Origin: Kordia algicida OT-1
GTDB taxonomy: Bacteria > Bacteroidota > Bacteroidia > Flavobacteriales > Flavobacteriaceae
Length of the DNA: 64,000 nucleotides
Direction of reading: 5' to 3'
NCBI RefSeq assembly: GCF_000154725.1
Contig: NZ_DS544873.1
Span: forward strand, 1,441,432-1,505,431
The notes under the pieces are model-generated. The model was not told the origin of the DNA. It made no database searches and saw only the letters and a list, made by a program, of their open reading frames with translations. The translations under genes were made by a program, and so were the position numbers. Positions 52,942-62,496 of this stretch are shown in pieces; the first letter of the stretch is position 1; each line of letters opens with the position of its first letter.

Positions 52942-55293
52942 TTAGCTAAACTTTTGTTTTTCATTTTTATCCCAAATTCCCCAACGTGCGCCAACATCAC
53001 CTTCATGGCGTATTTTCCATGATTCATCAAATGACGAGAAGTAGAAAATTTCAATATTTTTATCTCTAGACCATTTTTGTGTGTTTAGGAAATATTTCAT
53101 TGCATTTTCTTGTGAAGGAATTGCGCCACCATTGTTTGTTCCTCTGTCTGGCCAACCCGTTTCTGTGATGATTATTTTTTTACCTTTTGCAATTTTCTCT
53201 GTGACCAAGTACATTCTTTTTAGATATGTAGAAGCTTCTTCAATAGTAGTTCCTTCCCAAAAAGGATAACAGTTTACGAGGATTAAATCGCAAGCATCTA
53301 CCATAGCAGAATGTTCTATGTATTCGTAATATGCATCTACATAACCTACAGGAATGTTTGGCAGTTCAGCTTTTACTCTATTGATATACGCAATGATTTC
53401 TTGTTCTTTTAGTTCGTTACGCATTAAGACTTCATTTCCAATGACAGCTACATCTACAAAACCATTTTTCGCCAAGTTTATTAGCGATTTGATTTCTTCT
53501 TCGTTACGTTCTTTATCTGTTCCAATCCAAGCACCAACCATGGTTTTTAGCCCTCTAGCACGCGCTGCTTTTGGAATGAATTCGTTTCCATCTGTACATG
53601 AAAAAGAACGAATCCACGTAGTGTATGAAGCAATAATATTGATTCTTTCTACTATTTGAGTTTCTGTTAATTGATCTCCAATATCTTGACCATCTCGGTA
53701 TGGACTGAAACATAAACCGTGTACTCCTTTGTTAAGTGATTCTCTGAATAGTGCGGTAATTTCTCTTTTACTTTTTGAATCGAAATTGAGATCGTTGGAT
53801 GTATCTATTTTAAAATCAAACCCGCCAAGCGATGATAGTTTTTCTCCTTGAGAATATGAGGTAGCTATTGACGGAACAAGATTATTTTTTCTTTTGTTTA
53901 ATTCGGCACGTATTTCGTTAGAACGTTGTTCTGTGATGTCATAGTTACGCATGATATACATGGCTGCTATTGTTCCTAAAGCAGGGAAAAAACAAAAGAA
54001 TGCATGTAATCCATCTACGGCAGATTGTTGCTCTGTGGTGGCTAAATCTGAATCAAATCCGACAATGGCAATAATTAAACCACTGAGCGCTCCTGCAATG
54101 GCATATCCAACCTTTACCATCCACCAATAAATTGCACCAAAGATACCTTCTCTACGTTTTCCAGTGTTGAGTTCATCAATATCAATAACATCGGCTGTCA
54201 TTGACATCATTATCGTAAATAAGCTTCCTATTCCAAATGAGAAAAATGGCAACGCAATGATGTACATCCACGGTTTTCCTGGAATGAATAAAAAGTAAAG
54301 CATAATATATCCGACAAGAGAAATTGTTTGAGATAGCATAAATGCTTTTTTCTTTCCAATTTTTTTAGACATGTAAGCTACGATAGGTATGACGAGAAAA
54401 GTAGTTCCAAGCGCGCCTAAACAACCAAATAGTGAAACCCAAATGCCTGACGCTCCTGCATCTCCATTAAATAGTTTGTAGACAATGACAAAGAACGTAA
54501 GCGCTGCAACCGTGTTAAATGCGTTAAATATGAAGAAGGTTGAGATACATAATTTTTTGAATTCTCTGATTTTAAATGCTTCTTTAAAACTGCCGAATAT
54601 TTTTTTTAAGCTTCCGCCAACATTTGAAAAGTTTAGAGGTTCATAATCTTTACCTAGTGTAGATTCACTTTTGATAAATAATGCTGGAACTATAGCACAT
54701 ATGGCACAAGGAATGGCAACCCATATGGCGAGTTCTCTTGCGGCAACATCTGCGGAAGGAAACCAATCAGGATCATACATAATTAGCCAAAACCAAGGTG
54801 CAATAACCCAAGCCCATTGACCAATCCATTGTGCGATTGCCATAATGTTTGTACGTTCATGGAAATCATCACTCATTTCATATCCCATAGCTACGTAAGG
54901 AACACTAAAAAATGTAAGTCCTAAATAAAATATAACAGACCAAAAGAAGAAGTACCAAAAGTTATATTGTACCGTATTTTCTTTAAAAAGTTGCCACATG
55001 AAGATGTAAGAAATCCCCATGATGATTCCTCCAATCAGCACATACTGTCTTCTTCTTCCCCATTTAGATTTTGTATTGTCTGAAATGAATCCCATGATAG
55101 GATCTGTAATCGCATCAAATAGTCTTGGAAATAGATATATTAATCCCCACATCAATCCCGTGAACTTTAAATCTTCCACCAAGACTACCATAAATATTCC
55201 TAGTATTGCAGGAAACATCTGATTAGCAAACATTCCTACTCCGAATGCAACTTTTTGTCCAAATGGTACTTTTTTAGAAACTGTATTGCTCAT
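52942..55293 (-). CDS. GPH/MFS sugar transporter fused to a cytoplasmic GH17 domain
   Basis: This 783-aa protein is a single open frame. Residues about 10-450 form a 12-helix GPH-family (glycoside-pentoside-hexuronide:cation symporter) transporter (FDAITDPIMGFISDNTKSKWGRRR, 59-82; TADVIDIDEL, 366-375). A short polar linker (about 455-490) leads to a complete GH17 domain (490-783) with E621 (GNEVLMRN) and E711 (TETGWPDRG). Because GPH transporters have their C-terminus inside, the hydrolase would work in the cytoplasm right at the exit of the permease, coupling uptake of laminari-oligosaccharide to cleavage. It is followed by GH17-B and preceded by GH30, 6 bases away. Confidence 0.92.
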   Translation of the reverse strand: MSNTVSKKVPFGQKVAFGVGMFANQMFPAILGIFMVVLVEDLKFTGLMWGLIYLFPRLFDAITDPIMGFISDNTKSKWGRRRQYVLIGGIIMGISYIFMWQLFKENTVQYNFWYFFFWSVIFYLGLTFFSVPYVAMGYEMSDDFHERTNIMAIAQWIGQWAWVIAPWFWLIMYDPDWFPSADVAARELAIWVAIPCAICAIVPALFIKSESTLGKDYEPLNFSNVGGSLKKIFGSFKEAFKIREFKKLCISTFFIFNAFNTVAALTFFVIVYKLFNGDAGASGIWVSLFGCLGALGTTFLVIPIVAYMSKKIGKKKAFMLSQTISLVGYIMLYFLFIPGKPWMYIIALPFFSFGIGSLFTIMMSMTADVIDIDELNTGKRREGIFGAIYWWMVKVGYAIAGALSGLIIAIVGFDSDLATTEQQSAVDGLHAFFCFFPALGTIAAMYIMRNYDITEQRSNEIRAELNKRKNNLVPSIATSYSQGEKLSSLGGFDFKIDTSNDLNFDSKSKREITALFRESLNKGVHGLCFSPYRDGQDIGDQLTETQIVERINIIASYTTWIRSFSCTDGNEFIPKAARARGLKTMVGAWIGTDKERNEEEIKSLINLAKNGFVDVAVIGNEVLMRNELKEQEIIAYINRVKAELPNIPVGYVDAYYEYIEHSAMVDACDLILVNCYPFWEGTTIEEASTYLKRMYLVTEKIAKGKKIIITETGWPDRGTNNGGAIPSQENAMKYFLNTQKWSRDKNIEIFYFSSFDESWKIRHEGDVGARWGIWDKNEKQKFS

Positions 55294-55299
55294 AGATGT

Positions 55300-56808
55300 T
55301 TAGTTTTGGTTGGTTAGTACAATTGTTTGAATTGCTTGTGGGTTGATTGAGATATTTTTTATTTTATCTCCAAGTGTCAACGTGAAATATTTTTCAGTTT
55401 TTCCTTCATTGAAAACCACGACAGCAATGCTTCCATCTGGATTTTTAGCCGCAGTTACCATTAAGTCTTTGTCTGTTTTTTGTACGTCAATGATTTTTGC
55501 GCCGGGGCGAATGTATTTGCTAAAGTGTACCATTGTATAGTATAATGGCGTCATGTAAACCTCATCGGTTTCAGGATCGACAATTACAGGTGCAATACAC
55601 CAGTTTTTAAACCAGTTTGGTCCACCTTGTTTGTCTAACACCATGTTCCAGTCTACCCAACCATCAACCCAATTGTTGAGACACCCAATAATATCTCGTG
55701 CATAACGATTGACAGGCGCGTATTTTGGATGTAAATACTTGTCTTCTTCTTTTGCCCATTTCCAGCCCCAATCGGTTGCTTCTTTTTTCCAATACCAAGC
55801 ATCGTCTTTCCATACAGGCACTTCATCATCAATACAACCTTCAGTTTCTATGAGATATTTGTTTGGCGCTTTGTTGTGTGCGTATTGTAAATCTTCTGCA
55901 AATATTTCATAAGTACTTTCATACCAATGAATTGCAGTTCCGTCATAGTATTTGGAAGAAGCTTTATCTTTGTACATGACATCTACCCATTCTTTGAGTC
56001 CTGCTCTGTTTTGATCGTATCCAAGAATGATTAAATCGCCTTTTCCATCTTTTTCAAGTTTTGGACCTAAGTGATTTTGCACAAAATTGGTCATTTCTTC
56101 AGGAGTAAAGTGCATGCTTTCCCAGTTGTTTCCGTTTCCGTGTGGTTCGTTTTCAACGGTGAATCCCCAAATATCAATTCCTTCTGCTTTGTAAGCATCT
56201 GCATATTTTGAGAAGAATAATGCCCACGTATCGTAGTATTTTGGCAATAGTTTTCCGCCAACCCAATGATTATTGTCTTTCATCCACGGAGCGGCGGTCC
56301 ATGGAGAAGCAAATATTTTGAAACCATCTTGTGATGCTGCCATCGCATCTTTTATCATTGGAATGAGATCATCACGATCTTCTTCAATGGTAAAATGGTC
56401 AAGGTTTACATCATCTGCCACAGGCGTATACGAATAGTTTGTGAGTGAGAAATCACAAGAATTCATGTGTGTACGCGTCAGTGAGTAGTTTGCGCCATCT
56501 TTGTCAAAGTATGCTTTGATAATTTTGTCTCTATTTTCTTTGCTTAACTTGTTTAGTAAGTATGCTGAAGACTCCGTAAATGCGCCACCAAAGCCTGTGA
56601 TAGTTTGGTATTGTTTTTCTGGCGTAATTACAATCGAAGTCGTTTTTGTAGCATCTTCTGGAGCATTAAAATCTGATCGTTTTGTAAGTTTGTTTCCGCT
56701 TTCAGATGTTTCAAATACGTCTGCTTCAAGTTTAGTTACTGATTTTTCTTCTTGACAAGCTGTTGCCATGATGAGTAATATTAGACTATATGTTTTTATT
56801 TTTTTCAT
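55300..56808 (-). CDS. GH30 beta-glucanase lipoprotein, probable beta-1,6-glucanase
   Basis: The ATG at 56808 gives 502 aa beginning with a lipoprotein signal (MKKIKTYSLILLIMATAC, Cys18); an ATG two codons earlier is also possible. The GH30 acid/base lies in VENEPHGN (E221) and the nucleophile in LIETEGC (E323), with ITGFGGAFTESSA and WTAAPWMKDN blocks. Subgroup features suggest beta-1,6-glucanase (as in laminarin debranching), but glucosylceramidase-type cannot be excluded by motif alone. The protein would be anchored to the outer membrane or periplasm. The gene is packed between the GH17 lipoprotein (overlapping or 5-base gap) and the MFS fusion. Confidence 0.9.
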   Translation of the reverse strand: MKKIKTYSLILLIMATACQEEKSVTKLEADVFETSESGNKLTKRSDFNAPEDATKTTSIVITPEKQYQTITGFGGAFTESSAYLLNKLSKENRDKIIKAYFDKDGANYSLTRTHMNSCDFSLTNYSYTPVADDVNLDHFTIEEDRDDLIPMIKDAMAASQDGFKIFASPWTAAPWMKDNNHWVGGKLLPKYYDTWALFFSKYADAYKAEGIDIWGFTVENEPHGNGNNWESMHFTPEEMTNFVQNHLGPKLEKDGKGDLIILGYDQNRAGLKEWVDVMYKDKASSKYYDGTAIHWYESTYEIFAEDLQYAHNKAPNKYLIETEGCIDDEVPVWKDDAWYWKKEATDWGWKWAKEEDKYLHPKYAPVNRYARDIIGCLNNWVDGWVDWNMVLDKQGGPNWFKNWCIAPVIVDPETDEVYMTPLYYTMVHFSKYIRPGAKIIDVQKTDKDLMVTAAKNPDGSIAVVVFNEGKTEKYFTLTLGDKIKNISINPQAIQTIVLTNQN

Positions 56809-56813
56809 ATGCA

Positions 56814-58103
56814 TTAATGCGTTACCAACAAGTTTCCATTTACAGGTGGAAGTTGTACTTCTAGCAGTAATGAATCTTTGTTTCCATTGTAAGTTTTTGT
56901 GATTGGATTTCCGTTTCTAGATAGTCCTTTAAATGTGCCTTTGTCTACTAAATCCCAAAGTGCATATTTGGCTTTTCCGTCAATCGTAAATAACCCGAAG
57001 TGATTTTCTGAACCACCAGGATTACGTGCGTCTTTCCATATTTCATCAAATGCTTCAAAGTAGAAACAAGACATTCCTGCGTTGTTTGTCCATTCGCGCA
57101 TGTGATGGTAATAGATTGCTTCTTTGTATTCGTCTGTTGCTTTGCTACCAGTATTTCCGTAATGTCCGTTAGAGAATGATGCCCAGCCTGTTTCACCAAT
57201 ATGAATTGGTTTGTTTACGCCCAAGCTTTTCATGTACTTGTATACACTATCGTATTGCGAAATGGCATATTCTTTCGCTTTTTGCATTGCAAAGTCAATT
57301 TTTTCTAAACTTGATTTTGAGTTATCGCCATCCGTTCCCCAAAATACAGGATGGTAGTGTGTATCGTGCATTGGATAGGTATGCATTGAAATGAAATCGA
57401 CCGCTTTGATGAGTTTTTGTAAGTCTTCAACATGGTATATGCTGTCTCCGCCGCCCCAAGAAGCAAAGTTGTCTGAACTCGTAATCCACACGTCTTTTGC
57501 TAGTTTTCCTAGTTTTTTCAGGTTTTGTAAATGTGTTACCCATTTTAAGATAACACCAGGTTGTACATAGTAACTTGCTGCCCATTTTACCATGGCTTCA
57601 TTTCCTACAGCGATTATTTTTACGATATCTGGATATTGATTCGTCAATGCTACAGCTCTTGCGATTTCACCTTCGTTTTGTTCACTTTCCTGATTGTGAT
57701 CGGGTACTTGATCTGTCCAAGCATTTTTACAATCAATCCACGCGCCCAACATGACATACATCTCAAAATTTGTGTCTTCGTTTTTCAGTTCCCTGATTGC
57801 TTTTAAAACGTTGGCTGCGTGTGGTAGTTGTACATTGTATGTACGCAAAACTCGAATGCCCATCGCATGGAGAATCTTCATATCTTCTTTTAACTCATTT
57901 AGTGTTGGTTGTATATCACGTGTTTTGGCACGATAGCCACCATATGAGATTGCCTGATAGTTTTTGTTTCCTAGTATATCTTTCGCTGTCACTTCTTTTT
58001 GTATTTGAGGTTTTGAAGACGCTTTGTTTTTTTGCGAATTTTCACAAGAAAGCACCAATAACATTCCCAATATGATTTTTGATATGTGTTTTGCTATTCT
58101 CAT
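56814..58103 (-). CDS. GH17 lipoprotein glucanase
   Basis: This 429-aa protein has a lipoprotein signal (LGMLLVLSC, Cys20), a 30-residue linker and a GH17 domain more divergent than the cytoplasmic ones, with acid/base E169 (AVGNEAMVK) and nucleophile E304 (GETGWASF). It would be attached to the outer membrane or periplasm and cut glucans before uptake. It overlaps or abuts GH30 downstream and follows the phosphorylase by 14 bases, so it lies in the middle of the operon. Confidence 0.88.
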   Translation of the reverse strand: MRIAKHISKIILGMLLVLSCENSQKNKASSKPQIQKEVTAKDILGNKNYQAISYGGYRAKTRDIQPTLNELKEDMKILHAMGIRVLRTYNVQLPHAANVLKAIRELKNEDTNFEMYVMLGAWIDCKNAWTDQVPDHNQESEQNEGEIARAVALTNQYPDIVKIIAVGNEAMVKWAASYYVQPGVILKWVTHLQNLKKLGKLAKDVWITSSDNFASWGGGDSIYHVEDLQKLIKAVDFISMHTYPMHDTHYHPVFWGTDGDNSKSSLEKIDFAMQKAKEYAISQYDSVYKYMKSLGVNKPIHIGETGWASFSNGHYGNTGSKATDEYKEAIYYHHMREWTNNAGMSCFYFEAFDEIWKDARNPGGSENHFGLFTIDGKAKYALWDLVDKGTFKGLSRNGNPITKTYNGNKDSLLLEVQLPPVNGNLLVTH

Positions 58104-58117
58104 GATTGTACTTGTTA

Positions 58118-61100
58118 TTATTTTAAGTGTTGTTTTGTAACGTGTACGTTTATTTGAGTTACTTCGCCTGTACGTTTGAATATTTTTTGACTCGTAGCTG
58201 CATCTAAACTTAAGTTGCTGAACGCTTTTGTACTTCCATCCGTGAATTGCACCGTTAACGCTTCTGCAGAAGCGACACTATAAATAATTGGCACTTGACA
58301 ATAGGTAAAACACAACGATCCTTTTTGTACAGCGAGTTTTTTTGCTTGTTTGGCAATGTTGATGTAATTGAACGTACTATCATTTTGCAAAAATTCGTCC
58401 TGACGTAACATACAAGGATCAAAGAATAGTTTTCCATTTTCTACAAAGACGCCCAATTCGCCAAAGCGACTTAAGATGTCTTCTTTTACTTGTCCTGTCA
58501 TTCCAGGTTGCTGTGCGCCTTTTCCTGCGGGCGTATGCGAATATGGATCGGTTGGAAATGCGCCATATAGCGAAGGCGATTTGTGCACGCCAATTCCTTC
58601 GTTGATTTCGTAATAATGCTCTAGTAATCGACCAATGATTTCATCGCTTTGGTGTTCGCGAATTGCTTTGAGACAGCATTCTAATACTGCTAGTTGCAAT
58701 TTTGAAACCATATGCCAATAGATGGATCCTAAACCTTCATAACCGTAGAAAGTTCCTGAACGACCTGTAAATTCTTTGTGATTGAATACGTTTTCAAACG
58801 TGTCTAAAATGTGTTCTTCTTCCGATTGAACCAACTCGCTGTATGCCGTTTCTTTTAATTTGTTTAATGCTTCTGAAAGATCTCCTGCATTTTTAAAGTT
58901 TCCGTTGAAGTGATAGTCTCCATTTATATCTTTTGAGAGTATACTTTGATTTCCTTCATTAAGCAGTTTTTGCAATAGTTTTGATTGGGCAACAGCTTCT
59001 TGCGGAATGTTATTGCGTTGTATGAATCCTTTTAATTCTTTGTTTGGATAGAGTAAGTAACTGTATTGATCTGGTCGGAATAGTTTGCTCGCTTTGAGTC
59101 CATCTAATACTGCTAATGCTTCCGCAGATGCGACATATCCTGAACTTAATACGGCAACTTGTCCTTCTAGCATTTCGTTGAGGTACGAGATAGAAACATC
59201 GCCGTTGTCTTCCACCGTCATTAGATTGTATGCGTGGTATAGATTGTCTTCCCGCTTATTGGCTTCTATTGAATGTTCTAAATAGGCTAAACTTGTGGTT
59301 ACAAATGCTTTGATGTCGCTGATGGCAATGTTTGTTTTGTTACCTGAAAATGCATTGTCATAGATTTGTTCTCTGTATGCGCTTCCTGCTTCGCCCAAAC
59401 CATCTAGTATTTTTCTACGGTCTTGATCGTTTATTTTTCCTTGTAATAGGTTTTTGTTTTCGCTGAACGTGCTCGAGATTTTATTGAAAAACGTTGCTAA
59501 TTCATTCGAAATTTCAACTGTTTCAATGTTTGTTTTATCAAAAACAGTTTCAAAAAATTTCAAGAAACGGCGCAAGTAGTAAAGCGTTACCATTGACACT
59601 CCGTTACCTACAAGTGCGTTGTTGGCATCATTCCATTCTGGACGTTGCGTGTTCATCCAAATTCCACCTTCGGGAATAAAGTTTGAGAGTTTTGCTAGTG
59701 TTGTTGCCAGTATTTTTTCGATGAAGTTTACTTTTACAATGAATTTGTTTTCATCGCGAAGTAATGCGCCATCTGCTCCGAGTTCTTCACGTTGTTGGCG
59801 AATTTTATGATCTAATGCTTCGTCAAATTCAATGGTATCTTTTGGATTTTTGAGCAAGTCTGCATATTGTTTTATTCTGTAAGGAACATTTGCATATACA
59901 AATAAGTCTTTGTCAAAGAAGCTTTCGAGCTTTCCAGGTTTGTGATTTTCTATGATTTCCAAGAATTTTTGTAGATAGATGATTTGGTGATCGCCCCAAT
60001 AACCAATGTACGACCAAGGATCGTCTGGCTCAATTGTTTCCCAGTCAAAACCATCTTTGGTGACACGATATGGATTGTATCCATCAAACGTAGTAGCGTT
60101 GAGAAATTTGTGAATCATGCTTTCAATGAATTCAGGATATGAATGTGCCAGCGCTTCCCAATTTTGGAAGATATCGCGCCAGTTTCCTTCATAATCTAAT
60201 ATTTTAGATCCATCGATTTCGCTTCGTGTGTTGATGGAGAATTTGTTCCAAGGACGACTTGGATCTCCGTGACGACGACTAAATTTTAGTGGCATGTATT
60301 CTATGCAGAGACGTCTGAAATTTTTATCGTCACTTTTGTACGCAATTTTTTGTATGTCTGCCAGCGTAAATTGTTCTGGCAATGCCTTGATAATGTCTTC
60401 TGAAGTTTTTGCGACTTTTTTGTTCGCTTTTGCGAGATAGTTTTTAAAATCCCACTTTTCTATTTGATAGTTGTTATCGAAGATTCCGCCACGCATAATG
60501 TTAAATAGCGTGTTGGAGAAGTGACGTGTATCACGAAATTTGTCTGCCGATAACTGAATTCCATCAGAAGCAGCATTTAATTGAATGAGTTTTTCTGTTC
60601 CTTCCTGAATACTGTTTTGAATTCTTGTGACAAGATTTAATTCATTTTTAATACGATAAGATAAGGCTGCAATATCACTATGATCTTGATTTACGTTTGC
60701 AATGGTATACCATTCTTTGCTTTTTGAAGCTTCAAGGTGTAGTGCTGCATTGATGAAATATGCTCCTTTTTCTGCTTTTACGTCTACTTCTTGTTGAATA
60801 GGAAGCTGTTTGCGAAACGCTTTTAGTTGTAATGATGATAGTAAGTATTTTGCATTGTCAAATCCTAACGACCAAGCTACATTGGCTTTTAGCGCTTCAC
60901 TTGGTTCGGCTTTGTCTACAATAATCGCACTTAGTGCAAAGATTCCTAAACCTGTACGTCCTTCGAGTTCTGAACGTTTGTACGCATCTACTAGGTTACT
61001 ACTAGCGTTTTGTAAATCTGAACCTACGCCGTAAGGCAAGATATTTTGAAGTCCATCGAGTAAGTTAATGTATACTCTTTCTGTTGAATTGTTAGTGATG

Positions 61101-61579
61101 TTTGCTTTTTTTACAAAACCAAATTCATCACTTGAATTCCACTGATAACGAAACGTAAGTTCTAAATCGTGATTGATTTCTTCAAACATTACTTTGTTAC
61201 CGTAATTGTTTTTATAGAGATTACGCGTTACTTGATATTTTCCTTCATATCGTTCTGAGAATGGTTCCCACAGATGATTTTTATCATTTTTTGTGATTTG
61301 AAAGATCGATTTACTTCCTGTAATTTCAGCAGACTCCGTTATTTTATCGTCTGTGTAATATGGAAATAATGAAAATTCTGAATTTTTACGTCCTGCTGTC
61401 AATCCGCCATTGCTTGCTATAAACATCCAATGGTTAGAATCACTTACGATACTCATAAAAAATGGTCGTAAGTGATCGCTGTTGGAAATTTTGTAAAAAA
61501 GTTCGTTATCTATATGTGTAGTTTCTATTTGAGACATGATTGATAAAATATCTTGATCTAGGATTGGTTCTTTAATCAT
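58118..61579 (-). CDS. GH149/GH161-type beta-1,3-glucan phosphorylase
   Basis: This 1153-aa protein has no signal peptide and the layout of a GH94-related disaccharide/oligosaccharide phosphorylase: N-terminal beta-sandwich region (about 20-300) followed by an (alpha/alpha)6 barrel, with the general acid in RPEWNDANN (D651), PWSYIGYWGDHQ near 521-531 and HKSPSLYGAFPTDPYSHTPAGKG near the end. Length and blocks fit the beta-1,3-glucan phosphorylases of families GH149 or GH161; which of the two cannot be settled by eye. It would release glucose-1-phosphate from laminari-oligosaccharides inside the cell, saving ATP. An ATG at 61537 is a second possible start. Confidence 0.7.
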   Translation of the reverse strand: MIKEPILDQDILSIMSQIETTHIDNELFYKISNSDHLRPFFMSIVSDSNHWMFIASNGGLTAGRKNSEFSLFPYYTDDKITESAEITGSKSIFQITKNDKNHLWEPFSERYEGKYQVTRNLYKNNYGNKVMFEEINHDLELTFRYQWNSSDEFGFVKKANITNNSTERVYINLLDGLQNILPYGVGSDLQNASSNLVDAYKRSELEGRTGLGIFALSAIIVDKAEPSEALKANVAWSLGFDNAKYLLSSLQLKAFRKQLPIQQEVDVKAEKGAYFINAALHLEASKSKEWYTIANVNQDHSDIAALSYRIKNELNLVTRIQNSIQEGTEKLIQLNAASDGIQLSADKFRDTRHFSNTLFNIMRGGIFDNNYQIEKWDFKNYLAKANKKVAKTSEDIIKALPEQFTLADIQKIAYKSDDKNFRRLCIEYMPLKFSRRHGDPSRPWNKFSINTRSEIDGSKILDYEGNWRDIFQNWEALAHSYPEFIESMIHKFLNATTFDGYNPYRVTKDGFDWETIEPDDPWSYIGYWGDHQIIYLQKFLEIIENHKPGKLESFFDKDLFVYANVPYRIKQYADLLKNPKDTIEFDEALDHKIRQQREELGADGALLRDENKFIVKVNFIEKILATTLAKLSNFIPEGGIWMNTQRPEWNDANNALVGNGVSMVTLYYLRRFLKFFETVFDKTNIETVEISNELATFFNKISSTFSENKNLLQGKINDQDRRKILDGLGEAGSAYREQIYDNAFSGNKTNIAISDIKAFVTTSLAYLEHSIEANKREDNLYHAYNLMTVEDNGDVSISYLNEMLEGQVAVLSSGYVASAEALAVLDGLKASKLFRPDQYSYLLYPNKELKGFIQRNNIPQEAVAQSKLLQKLLNEGNQSILSKDINGDYHFNGNFKNAGDLSEALNKLKETAYSELVQSEEEHILDTFENVFNHKEFTGRSGTFYGYEGLGSIYWHMVSKLQLAVLECCLKAIREHQSDEIIGRLLEHYYEINEGIGVHKSPSLYGAFPTDPYSHTPAGKGAQQPGMTGQVKEDILSRFGELGVFVENGKLFFDPCMLRQDEFLQNDSTFNYINIAKQAKKLAVQKGSLCFTYCQVPIIYSVASAEALTVQFTDGSTKAFSNLSLDAATSQKIFKRTGEVTQINVHVTKQHLK

Positions 61580-61646
61580 TAATGGTCTTTTGCTCCTCTG
61601 TTTATTTTTTAGGAGTGTATTTATTTAGTTTTGAGTGTGATAGTTG

Positions 61647-62483
61647 TTATTGATATACGCGTACGTAATCGACTAACATGGTTTGTGGAAATACTGTGTC
61701 TGCGTTTGGTGAACCAACATATGAACCGCCAACGGCAAGATTCATGATGATGAAAAATTCATGGTCAAAAACCCATTCACCTGTTACATCTTCTGGTGTG
61801 ATTTGGTTGTATAACACATCGTCCACATAATAGTTGATGTAGTTTGGTCCCCATTCTATTCCGAAAACGTGGAATCCTGTGTCAAATCTGTCATCAATCA
61901 ATTCGTATTCTTTAGAGATTGCATTTCCAGCAAAGTATCCAGGTCCGTGAACCGATCCTGTTGTAATTGTCGGCAATTGTCCTCTATACTCCATGATGTC
62001 TATTTCTCCACATTGTGGCCAAGAAACAGTATCTATGTTATTACCTAGCAACCAGAAAGCTGGCCAAAGACCTTGTCCCCAAGGTAATTTGATACGTGCT
62101 TCAAATCGTCCGTATTTTTTAGCGTACAATCCTTTGGTATTGATTCTTGCAGATGTATAACCAGATCCTTCAAAGCTTTCTTGCAATGCTGTTATTTTTA
62201 GCATTCCGTTTTCTACAACTACATTTTCTGGTCTGTCAGTATAGTATTGTAGTTCATTGTTTCCCCAACCATTGTTTCCAGTTCCAATGTCATACGTCCA
62301 TATTGCTGAGTTGGGAGCGCCATCAACATCAAAATCGTCTCGTAAGACAATGTTTGTCAGCGTTGTTACTTCCTGTGTTTCATCAGGATTACAACTTACT
62401 GCCATTCCGCCTATGACAATTAAGAGGATGAGTGCAGCAAATGATTGCATGTATGTTGTCTTGATTTTAGATATAAAATTCAT
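61647..62483 (-). CDS. GH16 laminarinase lipoprotein
   Basis: The ATG at 62483 gives 278 aa with a lipoprotein signal (GGMAVSC, Cys31); an upstream ATG at 62510 would overlap the preceding gene. The jelly-roll GH16 active site GEIDIMEY has nucleophile E160, D162 and acid/base E165, and the glucan-binding strands carry GRFEARIKLP and GLWPAFWLLG. It would endo-cleave beta-1,3-glucans such as laminarin at the cell surface. It comes directly after the glycan-binding lipoprotein, the first step of the pathway. Confidence 0.94.
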   Translation of the reverse strand: MNFISKIKTTYMQSFAALILLIVIGGMAVSCNPDETQEVTTLTNIVLRDDFDVDGAPNSAIWTYDIGTGNNGWGNNELQYYTDRPENVVVENGMLKITALQESFEGSGYTSARINTKGLYAKKYGRFEARIKLPWGQGLWPAFWLLGNNIDTVSWPQCGEIDIMEYRGQLPTITTGSVHGPGYFAGNAISKEYELIDDRFDTGFHVFGIEWGPNYINYYVDDVLYNQITPEDVTGEWVFDHEFFIIMNLAVGGSYVGSPNADTVFPQTMLVDYVRVYQ

Positions 62484-62496
62484 ATTCTTTGTTTTT

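Noticed and set aside
56812-56814. ATG two codons upstream as the GH30 start
   Set aside because: It overlaps the stop of the preceding gene and adds only Met-His before a normal lipoprotein signal; the ATG at 56808 is preferred, though not proven.
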